Part shown: positions 20,234 through 28,717 of the stretch, in pieces
Layout: every line of letters begins with the position of its first letter
Position numbering within the stretch: position 1 is the first letter of the stretch
NCBI GenBank assembly: GCA_005223045.1
Contig: NJBM01000003.1
Location: forward strand, 361,432 to 425,431
Direction: 5' to 3'
DNA length: 64,000 bases
Origin: Planctomycetes bacterium B3_Pla
GTDB lineage: Bacteria > Planctomycetota > Phycisphaerae > Sedimentisphaerales > Anaerobacaceae
Position numbers and translations under genes: made by a program
Notes under the pieces: model-generated
The model's database searches: none
What the model was told of the DNA's origin: nothing
The model's input: only the letters and a program-made list of their open reading frames with translations

Positions 20234-20424
20234 GGCGACTAATCTCCAATGATTCGTCCAACGTAATTATGTAGAACACTTTCTGTCAGCAATTGAGTCT
20301 GCCGGAAATAGAATCTCACATTTCTTTATGGTTGGCGCTACAATTTTGCCTTTGACTCTTTCGTCTGTAACCATCCACAAGCGATACATTACCAAACATG
20401 AGTGTGTTTGTCACGGAATATTCA

Positions 20425-20745
20425 AAATATAGCGCTTAGCGGATAGCGGGAAGCGTTTGGGGTATGGATTCCTGCTTCCGCAGGGCACGTATTTAGCCCA
20501 AGAAAAGCCATCCCCATCGGAGATAAACGACAATCGGGATGAGCATCCCCACCTGTAGTCATTCCGACCGGAGTACCAACGTAAGTTGGGACGAAGCGGA
20601 GGAATCTACTTTTGCACAGATCTCTCCATTGCGCCTTCGGCTTCAGTCGAGATGACAGAAAACGAGCGTGCAGCGTATAGCGGGCAGCGGATAGGATGCT
20701 GGCCTTTGTCTATACGCCGTACGCTATACGCTCTACGCTATTGGC
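20425..20745. repeat. REP-like repeat cluster
   Basis: Two repeat types lie in the 20234-20856 gap. GTCATTCCGACCGG...GGAGGAATCT (from 20558) is roughly mirrored by AGATCTCTCC...GTCGAGATGAC (to 20656), giving a long imperfect hairpin. AGCGTATAGCGGGCAGCGGATA-like words (20425-20450, 20670-20700) are mirrored by TACGCTATACGCTCTACGCT (20715-20745). No gene is evident in the gap. Confidence 0.6.
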
Positions 20746-20818
20746 AAGAAGGGATTTTCTTGGGGAATCTGAGGCGGACGGACGATAATTTGTGTGTGAA
20801 CATTGCTCGGTGTTGTGG

Positions 20819-20824
20819 TATAAT
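20819..20824 (+). promoter_or_regulatory. Extended -10 element before the HzsA-like gene
   Basis: TGTGGTATAAT 32 bases before the ATG gives a consensus TATAAT with an upstream TG; no good -35 hexamer is seen at 16-18 bases. Confidence 0.5.
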
Positions 20825-20856
20825 GAGTCGGCACGATTGATTCAGGAGATACTGAA

Positions 20857-23220
20857 ATGAAGAGACGCACATTTCGACTTCATCTGTTAGCGGCATCATT
20901 CACACTTGCTTTGCTGGTTTCATCAGGTCTGGCGCGCACGACCGAGGTTGGTACGCCGATGTGTGAGCTGATCGAGGCCGACTGGATTGAGCGGGGCGAA
21001 AACGCGGATTTCTCGTTGGAATACGCGAATCAGCTTATCGGCCGAGGGTACAAGCTCGCCGAGCGTTTGCGCGGGCTGTCTGCGCCGGAGTCCCGGCTGG
21101 GGCCGTCGGTGGCGGAGCTGCGCCGGCTTGAGGCCCGTCTGACAGATACGGCATCAACCGCCGAAGATCGACGGGGCATATATCTGGATGTCCGCCGGGC
21201 ATTGCGACAGATAGCGTTCTGCAATCCTCTGCTCGATTTCGATAAGATTCTTTTTATCAAGCGGCACGACTCGGTCGGTGTCTTCCACATGTGCGACCAA
21301 TACTACGGCTGTAACGCCAGGCCCGGCGGCGGACTCTTTGTCCTGGCCGATCCCTTCGGCGAAAACCCACAACTGACCAACGTTCTGGAAAACTCCGTCG
21401 TCGAGCGCGGCAGGCTCAAAGGCGACAACCTTACTACCGGCGCCTTCCTCTCGCCCGAACTGTCTTATGACGGCAAGACAATCCTCTTCGCATATACACA
21501 AGCCAAAGCTTATGAGAAATATCGTGGCAAAGAGGCTTATGAGTGGGGCCCGGAGATTAGCTACCACATCTTCAAGGTCAATGCCGACGGCAGCGGACTC
21601 GTACAGTTGACCGACGGAGACAGCGACGACTTCGATCCGTGCTTTTTGCCCAACGGCAGGATTGTGTTCATCACCGAGCGTCGCGGCGGATACCTCCGTT
21701 GCGGCAGGCATTGTCCGGTCTATACGATGTACTCCATGGAACCGGACGGCAGCGACATTATCTGCATCAGCTTCCACGAGACGCACGAATGGCACCCCAG
21801 CGTGGACAACGACGGTATGCTCGTCTATACGCGCTGGGATTACGTCGATCGCGATACGAATATCGCCCATCATCTATGGACCAGTTTTCCCGATGGCAGA
21901 TCGCCCCGTTCGTTCCACGGCAACTACCCGCTGAGGCGCGAAACGAGACCCTGGATGGAGATGAGCATCCGCGCGATTCCCGGCTCGCATCGTTACGTCG
22001 CCGCCACCGGCTCGCACCACGGCAACGCTTTCGGCTCGCTAATCATGATCGATCCCCGCCTCGAAGACGACCGGGCGATGTCGCAGCTTACCCGCCTGAC
22101 TCCCGATACGCCTTTCCCCGAAGCCGAGGCAAAGCCGATCCGAGATTACATGAGGTACGGCACGCCCTGGCCGCTCAGCGAGGACGATTACCTGTGCGTG
22201 TACGATTTTGAAGCCAAAAACCGCGGAATCTATTGGATCGACCGTTTCGGCAACCGCGAACTGCTCTATCGCGATCCGTCCATCTCGGCCTTAAGCCCGA
22301 TTCCGCTGCGCCCGCGACGCAGGCCGCCGGTGGTTCCAAGCGGGACCGTGCAAACCGCTCGTGATATCGAAAAGGCAGGCGGCAAAGTTCCGCAGGAAAC
22401 CATCACAATAGTAAATGTTTATGACAGCGATTTCCAGTGGCCCCAAGGTTCGAAGGTCGCCGCTCTGCGAATCATCCAGGCGCTGCCCAAGACGACGGCT
22501 CCGCCGAACCAGCCTCGCATCGGCATCGCCAACCAGACCAACGCCAGGGCCGTTCTGGGAACCGTGCCGATTGAGTCCGACGGCAGCGCGTACTTCGAGG
22601 CCCCTGTCGGTAAGGCGATCTACTTTCAGGCACTCGACGAGCGAGGCATGGCCATCCAGTCGATGCGTTCGGCGACGTATGTCCACCCGGGCGAACAGAT
22701 GACCTGCTTAGGCTGCCATGAGCAGAAGCATCGAACCTCGAAGCAGCCGACGGCCAGGCCCCTGGCACTGCTGCGCGGGCCGTCGAAGATCCAGCCGGAT
22801 GTGGACGGCTCGAATCCGTTTAACTACGTTCGGCTCGTCCAGCCTGCGCTGGACCGCAACTGCGTTGGCTGTCACACCAGCGAAAAGGCGATTGATCTGG
22901 CGGGTATAGTCGAGGGCAATAACGGATGGACGCGCTCGTACAATAATCTCGCCGAGAAGTACGGCTTCTATTTCCACGTCGGCAACGGTTCGATCAACAC
23001 GGGCGTCCACGGCGGCAGCAGGACTATACCCGGCGAGTTCGGGGCCAAAGCCTCCGGACTGCTCGAGTACATGGATGAGCAACATTACGGCGTGAAGCTC
23101 TCAGAAGAAGATTTCCATCGCCTGACACTCTGGCTCGACTGCAACAGCGAATTCTACGGCTCATACGAAAACACCGTCGCCCAAGCGAACGGGCAAATAG
23201 TGCTGCCGACATTGGATTAA
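20857..23220 (+). CDS. HzsA-like exported di-heme propeller protein
   Basis: A 787-residue exported protein (signal peptide residues 1-27) related to the alpha subunit of hydrazine synthase. The N-terminal helical part is followed by a WD40/TolB-like propeller (about 130-480) with YHIFKVNADGSGLVQLT- and YTMYSMEPDGSDI-type blades, then a C-terminal domain with two c-type heme motifs, C617LGCH621 and C669VGCH673. HzsA-related proteins are widespread in planctomycetes that do not perform anammox, so hydrazine synthesis is not implied. The next gene encodes a pentaheme cytochrome, so the pair is probably a periplasmic redox unit. Confidence 0.8.
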   Translation: MKRRTFRLHLLAASFTLALLVSSGLARTTEVGTPMCELIEADWIERGENADFSLEYANQLIGRGYKLAERLRGLSAPESRLGPSVAELRRLEARLTDTASTAEDRRGIYLDVRRALRQIAFCNPLLDFDKILFIKRHDSVGVFHMCDQYYGCNARPGGGLFVLADPFGENPQLTNVLENSVVERGRLKGDNLTTGAFLSPELSYDGKTILFAYTQAKAYEKYRGKEAYEWGPEISYHIFKVNADGSGLVQLTDGDSDDFDPCFLPNGRIVFITERRGGYLRCGRHCPVYTMYSMEPDGSDIICISFHETHEWHPSVDNDGMLVYTRWDYVDRDTNIAHHLWTSFPDGRSPRSFHGNYPLRRETRPWMEMSIRAIPGSHRYVAATGSHHGNAFGSLIMIDPRLEDDRAMSQLTRLTPDTPFPEAEAKPIRDYMRYGTPWPLSEDDYLCVYDFEAKNRGIYWIDRFGNRELLYRDPSISALSPIPLRPRRRPPVVPSGTVQTARDIEKAGGKVPQETITIVNVYDSDFQWPQGSKVAALRIIQALPKTTAPPNQPRIGIANQTNARAVLGTVPIESDGSAYFEAPVGKAIYFQALDERGMAIQSMRSATYVHPGEQMTCLGCHEQKHRTSKQPTARPLALLRGPSKIQPDVDGSNPFNYVRLVQPALDRNCVGCHTSEKAIDLAGIVEGNNGWTRSYNNLAEKYGFYFHVGNGSINTGVHGGSRTIPGEFGAKASGLLEYMDEQHYGVKLSEEDFHRLTLWLDCNSEFYGSYENTVAQANGQIVLPTLD

Positions 23221-23418
23221 GCTGCTATTGCCTGCACGTTATACGAACACCTCCGCCAACATAGCCAGTGCGGATTTTGCACTTTACTTTTGTGCCGTTT
23301 CAGTGTTTATTGGCTGACTTTAAGGGCTGCCTGTGCGGCTCAAAATGAATGAGCATTGTAACCGATGGAAGATTTAGGGCCGAAAGGGCCGTGGGTATAT
23401 ATTAGAAGAGAGTTGATT

Positions 23419-24987
23419 ATGAATTTTTCAGTTTCAATGAGAATTGCAGGCGTTTGTGTACTCTTAACGGTAATTTCGCCGACCGGTGCGGAGGTTTTTC
23501 TGCCGGGGATGCAGCCCAAGGAGGCGGGGATTGAGTTTGTCAAGGTCCAGCAGTGCAAAATGTGCCACGGCTCGACCCAGAACGGCGCCGCCGATCCGTA
23601 CTTCTCCTGGCAGAGCAGCATGATGTCCCAGGCGATGCGAGACCCCGTATTCAGGGCATCGCTGACGATAGCGAATCAGGATATCGAGGGCGTGGGTGAA
23701 TTCTGCCTGCGTTGTCACTCCGCCCGCGGCTGGCTCGAGGACCGATCAACTCCGGCTGACGGTTCGGCCTTAAACCGCGAGGACATGCACGGCGTAAGTT
23801 GCGATGTCTGCCACCGGCTGATGGACCCGCTCTCGGATGAGGCCAGGAAGCTGATAACTGATGTGCCACCAAGCTACGGCAATGCGATGATGGTAGCCGA
23901 TCCGGCCAACACGGTCAGAGGCCCCTACGGCGACGGAAAAGGTGCAATGCCTCATCTTACAAAGAAGTCCGAATACCATGCAACGAGCAGTCTCTGCGCG
24001 ACATGCCACAACATCTCGAATCCGTTTCAGACCGAAGATGTCAAGACACAGCCCGTGCACGCATTCGGCCATATTGAAAGGACCTACAGCGAGTGGGTGC
24101 TGAGCGATTTTGCCAAACAGGGCCCGAAGGGGACTTGCCAGTCGTGCCATTATCCGAAGGTCGAGGGCGGAGGTCAGGCGTCCAGGTTCGGCAGCCTGAA
24201 GCGCGATCACTTTGTCATGCACGGTCCCGTTGGCGGCTCGACCTGGGTCCAGGACGCCACCTGGCTGCTGTGGGACCACAGAGACATGGACCGAAAAGCC
24301 CTGGATATGGGCAAGAAGCGCGCCCTGGAACTTCTCAAAACAGCAGCGTCGCTGAGTTTCACATCCCTCAAGCCCGGACAAGCCGTGCTGCGAATAACCA
24401 ATCTTACCGGCCACAAACTGCCAAGCGGCTACCCCGAAGGGCGCAGGATGTGGGTGAACGTCAAGTACCTCGATTCGTCCGGCAAACTTCTAAAAGAAAT
24501 CGGGCGCTACGGCACAAAACAAGATACCGTCTTCGGCAAATCGGTGGCGACCCCGACACTGCTCGATCCCGAACAGACGCGGGTGTACGAATGCGTCCCG
24601 GCGATAAGCGAGGCCCAGGCCAAAAAGTTCGGCAAGAAGCCCGGCAAGTCATTTCATTTCGTGCTCAACGATATAATTGAGAAGGACAATCGCATACCTC
24701 CGAAAGGTTTCAATAACGCTGCCTTCGCCGAACACCTTTCAGCGCCTGTCGGCGCGGTGTACGCAGACGGCCAGCATTGGGACGATGTGAAACTGGAGCC
24801 GCCGCCTGGTTGCAGCAGGATAGTCATGAACCTGATGTACCAGTCGGTCTCATGGGAGTACATGAAGTTCCTGGCCGAGGAGAACCGCACCGACGACTGG
24901 GGTAAGCGCCTGTACGGAGCATACAATCAGACCGGCCAATGCCCGCCGGTGAGCATTGCGGAAATCGACGCAAGCCTGGCAGAGTAA
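23419..24987 (+). CDS. Exported pentaheme c-type cytochrome
   Basis: A 522-residue exported protein with five CxxCH heme sites at Cys46, Cys96, Cys128, Cys193 and Cys240, all in the N-terminal half, and a beta-rich C-terminal part (about 300-510) with AVLRITNLTGHKLPSGYPEG. The heme spacing resembles cytochrome c554-type multiheme proteins, which transfer electrons in the periplasm. ATG 23419 is preferred to an in-frame start 54 bases upstream because the signal peptide begins there. It lies 198 bases after the HzsA-like gene on the same strand. Confidence 0.85.
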   Translation: MNFSVSMRIAGVCVLLTVISPTGAEVFLPGMQPKEAGIEFVKVQQCKMCHGSTQNGAADPYFSWQSSMMSQAMRDPVFRASLTIANQDIEGVGEFCLRCHSARGWLEDRSTPADGSALNREDMHGVSCDVCHRLMDPLSDEARKLITDVPPSYGNAMMVADPANTVRGPYGDGKGAMPHLTKKSEYHATSSLCATCHNISNPFQTEDVKTQPVHAFGHIERTYSEWVLSDFAKQGPKGTCQSCHYPKVEGGGQASRFGSLKRDHFVMHGPVGGSTWVQDATWLLWDHRDMDRKALDMGKKRALELLKTAASLSFTSLKPGQAVLRITNLTGHKLPSGYPEGRRMWVNVKYLDSSGKLLKEIGRYGTKQDTVFGKSVATPTLLDPEQTRVYECVPAISEAQAKKFGKKPGKSFHFVLNDIIEKDNRIPPKGFNNAAFAEHLSAPVGAVYADGQHWDDVKLEPPPGCSRIVMNLMYQSVSWEYMKFLAEENRTDDWGKRLYGAYNQTGQCPPVSIAEIDASLAE

Positions 24988-25135
24988 AATTAGAGATCAG
25001 ATATCAAATATCAAAGTAGCAGTCCTGGGGACTCCGCCGAAAGGCGTGCCTGACGGTACTGACGGAGAATATTGGCTTGCCGGGAAACCTTTCTTAGAAT
25101 CTCTAATGCTCTATTGAAAACATCCGGCCTGAGCA

Positions 25136-25403
25136 TGTCATTGCGAGCACCTCACCTGATTCTCAGGATGTATAGAGAAGAAAACAGCCTACTTTTGTCA
25201 TTGCGAAGGAGCGCAGCGACTGCGGCAATCTCAATTCCCACGCCGCAAAGAGAAGTCTATTTTCTTAGGAGCGAAAAAAGCCTTTAGCCCTGAGCCCCGA
25301 TGAGAGTCGATCGGGGAATGGGAAGCAATCTCAAAGACGGTGATGGTGTTTCCTGCTCGTCACGGAGGAGATTGCCACGGCCCTTCGGGCCTCGCAATGA
25401 CAT
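25136..25403. repeat. REP-like inverted repeats (TGTCATTGCGA / GGAGATTGC)
   Basis: TGTCATTGCGA...GGCAATCTC (25196-25232) is mirrored by GGAGATTGCC...CCTCGCAATGACA (25367-25402), and partial copies lie at 25138 and 25324. This is the form of dispersed palindromic repeats. The 24988-25503 gap between convergent genes holds nothing else recognisable. Confidence 0.7.
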
Positions 25404-25503
25404 CCTGCAAAACCTTTCAACAGAGCATTATACGCTCTTAATCTCGCCTTTTACGTTCTCGTCGCGCCAGCCATGCAGGGTAAGATACTTCGCAGCTCGC
25501 ACC

Positions 25504-26367
25504 TTAACGCCCATCTCTATGGCGGTATGCCCAGCCGGAGGCCATATAATCGATATCCAACGTTTGATCCGCCGGAGGATTTTCAATGCCGTAAGTTGTG
25601 ACCCCTTGATTGATCAGCTTGTCCACGCGCTCGATGGTAAAGCGATCGCGCCATTTGCGAACTTCCGAATGGCCGTCGCAAAATCCCAAAACACTGCTGT
25701 CGCCGTGGTTGACTGCCATAGGCCCCCACCAGCCCCATACCGTTGTTCCGGTGTACTCGGGCGCTCCTATTACAAAATGGTGGCTCGAATTCCAATTTCG
25801 CGTTTCCGCGCTCTCGACGAACACATAGCGCGTCGCCGGACGAATGATCTCATCGAACGTCCTGATCTGCGTATTGTACCGCGAGGCGCCCGGGTTCGGA
25901 GCCCCGTACAAACACATTGGCACTCCGTAAGAAACGAACACAGTGGTTTGATCGTACATGCTCTTGCGAACATTGTCGGCGGGACAATGATAGGCGCCCG
26001 GGTCTTTGACGTACGGAAACAGCACGCCTCGTTGGATCCCCCGGATCTCATCGGCATCCGTCACAGCCGGATTCGCCTGGGTATTGCTCAACGTATTACC
26101 ATCCGAGTTGCGAGGCACTCCGACCCATCCGACGTATGTCCCGTGCTGGTCCACGCCGTTGTCCTCGGAACTCATTATGCGGCCGTCATTGTCTGTCATA
26201 TACATGTACCAGCCCAGGGAAAGATTCTTGGTATTGCTCAGGCAGACGGTCGCCGCAGCCTTCTTTTTCACCGCGTTCAAGGCCGGCAAGATGATGGCCA
26301 TCAGCAGCGCGATAATCGCGATCACCACCAAAAGCTCTATTAACGTAAAGCCCTTAGACTTTTGCAT
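25504..26367 (-). CDS. Type II secretion-like pseudopilin, H-X9-DG type
   Basis: A 287-residue protein with the class III leader and N-terminal helix [20 protein letters not shown] (residues 5-24) and the terminal motif HGDSSVLGFCDGH with exactly nine residues between His and Asp. A Trp-rich middle part is typical of the family. AAGGAG precedes ATG 26367. It is divergent from the sulfatase at 26671. Confidence 0.9.
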   Translation of the reverse strand: MQKSKGFTLIELLVVIAIIALLMAIILPALNAVKKKAAATVCLSNTKNLSLGWYMYMTDNDGRIMSSEDNGVDQHGTYVGWVGVPRNSDGNTLSNTQANPAVTDADEIRGIQRGVLFPYVKDPGAYHCPADNVRKSMYDQTTVFVSYGVPMCLYGAPNPGASRYNTQIRTFDEIIRPATRYVFVESAETRNWNSSHHFVIGAPEYTGTTVWGWWGPMAVNHGDSSVLGFCDGHSEVRKWRDRFTIERVDKLINQGVTTYGIENPPADQTLDIDYMASGWAYRHRDGR

Positions 26368-26454
26368 GATATGTCTCCTTGTCTCCTGCCCGACAGTTTC
26401 TCTGTCAACGTTTCATTTGTATCCGGTGCGCCCTATCTCCGGCCATACTTTTGC

Positions 26455-26460
26455 ATTATA
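26455..26460 (-). promoter_or_regulatory. Extended -10 element of the pseudopilin gene
   Basis: Read on the minus strand: TTGTGGTATAAT, with consensus TATAAT and extended TG, about 90 bases before the ATG. Confidence 0.5.
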
Positions 26461-26575
26461 CCACAACCAGCTCTGCAATTGGTCTTTTTTTTCTCCGGCA
26501 AAATATCCTATCCTGATAATCCATTTTGTTCAAGCAACCATTGGCAAACGGCTGGTCACAATTTCCCTGTTATGT

Positions 26576-26603
26576 TTGTATTTTCCTGCAATTGCTGTAT
26601 GAT
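26576..26603 (+). promoter_or_regulatory. Possible promoter of the sulfatase gene
   Basis: TTGTAT (26576-26581), 16-base spacer, TATGAT (26598-26603), about 70 bases before ATG 26671. Confidence 0.4.
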
Positions 26604-26670
26604 AGCGCTGCCGGGATAGCAAACGATTCGAGACGCGATCTTTGATTTGGAGCTGAAAAGGGTAAATGTT

Positions 26671-28113
26671 ATGAACAGACGCGAGTTTCTCAAGGCATCA
26701 GGCGTTGCCGCCGCGGCGCTGGCTCTGCGGCCGGCAACAGGGGCCGACCGGCCGGCAAAGAAAAAGCCCAACATCATTTTCATTATGGCCGACGATCTGG
26801 GGTATAAGGAATTAGGCTGCTACGGCCAGCAGAAGATTAAAACTCCGAACATCGACAAATTGGCGGGCGAGGGAATGCGTTTCACCGACTATTACACCGG
26901 CTCGGCGGTGTGCGCCCCGGCCCGCTGCAACCTGATGACCGGCAAGCACGGCGGACATGCCTACGTGCGCAACAATTCCGAGGTCGGCGGTTGGGACAGT
27001 TTTCGAGGCCAGATACCTTTGCCTGCCGAGACTGTAACCGTTGCCGAGCTGCTCAAGCAGCAGGGTTATGCCACCGGGGCGTTCGGAAAATGGGGCCTGG
27101 GTGAGGTCGGCTCCACAGGGGATCCGCTGAACCAGGGATTTGACCGCTTCTTCGGCTACAACTGCCAGCGCCATGCCCACAACTTGTACCCCAAGTACCT
27201 TGTCGGCAACCGTGAAAAAGTCTCGCTCGAAGGCAATACGCGCGGCCTGACCGGCGAAAAGTACGCCCCGCAGGTCATCGCCGAGAAGATGCTCGAGTTC
27301 ATCCACGAGAACAGGGATAAGCGATTCTTTGTTTATTATCCCACGGTGCTTCCTCACCTGGCGCTGCAGGCCCCGCAGGAAGATATCGACCGGTACAAAG
27401 GCAAATGGTCCGAAACGCCTTACGAAGGCAAATCGTACCTGCCGCATCCGACCCCCAGGGCCTGTTATGCAGCGATGATCAGTTTTATCGACCGGCAGGT
27501 CGGGCGCATTATGAAACTGCTCAAAGACCTGAAACTTGACGACAACACTGCTGTGTTCTTCACATCCGACAACGGCACCACTTTTTTAAAAGGTCAGGTC
27601 GATTATGAATTCTTCGAGAGCGTCGGTCCGCTCCGCGGTCTGAAAGGTTCGCTCTATGAAGGCGGCATTCGCGTGCCAATGATTGTCCGATGGCCCGGAA
27701 AGGTCAGGGCCGGCGCCGTCAGCAGTCATGCCGCGGTACACTACGATGCGTTGGCCACGCTGGCGGAAATCGCCGGGGCGGACCTGCCAAGTGACACGGA
27801 TGGGACAAGTTTCGTCCCGACGCTGCTGTCTGAGCCGAGCCGGCAGAAAAGGCCCGAGTATCTGTTCTGGGACTTTGCAGGCTATGGCGGCCAACTTGCC
27901 GTTCGCATGGGCAAGTGGAAGGGCATAAAACACGGCGTGAAGAAGAACCCGGACACACCGCTGGAGTTATACGATCTGGACGGCGACATTTCGGAGAAGA
28001 CTAATGTAGCTGAGAAATACCCGGCGGTTGCCGCGAAGATCGAAAAGATCATGCTCGAAGCCAGGAGCCGGCCGGAGAACAAGAAGTTCGCGTTTGGTCG
28101 ATACCCGGACTGA
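26671..28113 (+). CDS. Tat-exported sulfatase (arylsulfatase A type)
   Basis: Hydrolyses sulfate esters, probably on polysaccharides, outside the cytoplasm. The 480-residue protein has a twin-arginine leader (NRREFLKASG), the metal-binding Asp41-Asp42 in MADDLGY, and the sulfatase signature Cys81-Ala-Pro-Ala-Arg85, whose Cys is oxidised to formylglycine, plus GKWGLGE and FTSDNGT further on. AAGGG lies eight bases before ATG 26671; an upstream in-frame TTG would spoil the Tat leader. A second sulfatase lies at 31663. Confidence 0.93.
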   Translation: MNRREFLKASGVAAAALALRPATGADRPAKKKPNIIFIMADDLGYKELGCYGQQKIKTPNIDKLAGEGMRFTDYYTGSAVCAPARCNLMTGKHGGHAYVRNNSEVGGWDSFRGQIPLPAETVTVAELLKQQGYATGAFGKWGLGEVGSTGDPLNQGFDRFFGYNCQRHAHNLYPKYLVGNREKVSLEGNTRGLTGEKYAPQVIAEKMLEFIHENRDKRFFVYYPTVLPHLALQAPQEDIDRYKGKWSETPYEGKSYLPHPTPRACYAAMISFIDRQVGRIMKLLKDLKLDDNTAVFFTSDNGTTFLKGQVDYEFFESVGPLRGLKGSLYEGGIRVPMIVRWPGKVRAGAVSSHAAVHYDALATLAEIAGADLPSDTDGTSFVPTLLSEPSRQKRPEYLFWDFAGYGGQLAVRMGKWKGIKHGVKKNPDTPLELYDLDGDISEKTNVAEKYPAVAAKIEKIMLEARSRPENKKFAFGRYPD

Positions 28114-28162
28114 TTGGTTGGCGAACATTTATTCAAAGACTGATTTTGAAGGGATGCTGATA

Positions 28163-28618
28163 ATGGGTAAAGTTGACTCCGATCAGGAGATTCTGGAGTT
28201 CGCCATTTCCAAGGAAGTCGAATCGTATAACTTCTATCTGGCGCTGGCCCGCCGGGTGGATACGGACGAGATACGCGAAGTGTTTGAAGAATTGGCCCGG
28301 GAGGAGTTGGAGCATAAATCCAGGCTGGAACTGGAGCTTATCAAGACGGGCAGGACAACACAGTCGCAGCAGGAGCCGAACCGCCGCGACCGCGATTACA
28401 TCATATCGGAAAGCTCGGCACTATTGGACATGGATTACAAAGATGTGCTCTTGCTGGCCATGGAAAAGGAGGAAGCGGCATTCAGAACTTACGTGAATCT
28501 TGTGGCAAACGCTCGCGACGAGCAGATGCAGGACCTGCTTCTGGCGCTGGCTGAAGAAGAGGTCAAGCACAAGATTCGCTTCGAGACCGAATACGACCTG
28601 CTGCTGAAGAACACGTGA
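28163..28618 (+). CDS. Ferritin-like / rubrerythrin-type di-iron protein
   Basis: A 151-residue four-helix protein. Two E-x-x-H pairs, ELEH (about residues 51-54) and EVKH (about 136-139), with the upstream helix glutamates in SKEVESYNFY and MEKEEAAFRTY, give the di-iron set of the ferritin-like superfamily. No rubredoxin Cys4 domain is present. A role in oxidative stress or iron handling is plausible for an anaerobe. AAGGG nine bases before ATG 28163 decides the start. Confidence 0.82.
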   Translation: MGKVDSDQEILEFAISKEVESYNFYLALARRVDTDEIREVFEELAREELEHKSRLELELIKTGRTTQSQQEPNRRDRDYIISESSALLDMDYKDVLLLAMEKEEAAFRTYVNLVANARDEQMQDLLLALAEEEVKHKIRFETEYDLLLKNT

Positions 28619-28627
28619 GACATACAT

Positions 28628-28665
28628 CTATTGCCGCCAATCACAACCGCTTATATCGGCAATAG
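28628..28665. terminator. Inverted repeat between convergent genes
   Basis: CTATTGCCG (28628-28636) pairs with CGGCAATAG (28657-28665). It lies just past the ferritin-like stop and before the porin stop on the other strand, and could act in both directions, although a T tract is missing. Confidence 0.4.
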
Positions 28666-28717
28666 TGACAAGACGAAAACGATAAAGCCACAAGCACAAG
28701 TAAACAGGATCGAACCA

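Noticed and set aside
20857..23220. A true hydrazine synthase alpha subunit
   Set aside because: The domain plan fits, but there are no HzsB/C or other anammox genes nearby, and HzsA-like proteins are frequent in other planctomycetes.
25300..26343. Plus-strand frame of 347 codons opposite a pseudopilin gene
   Set aside because: The minus strand encodes a clear pseudopilin with leader and H-X9-DG motif; the plus frame starts within repeats and has no recognisable features.
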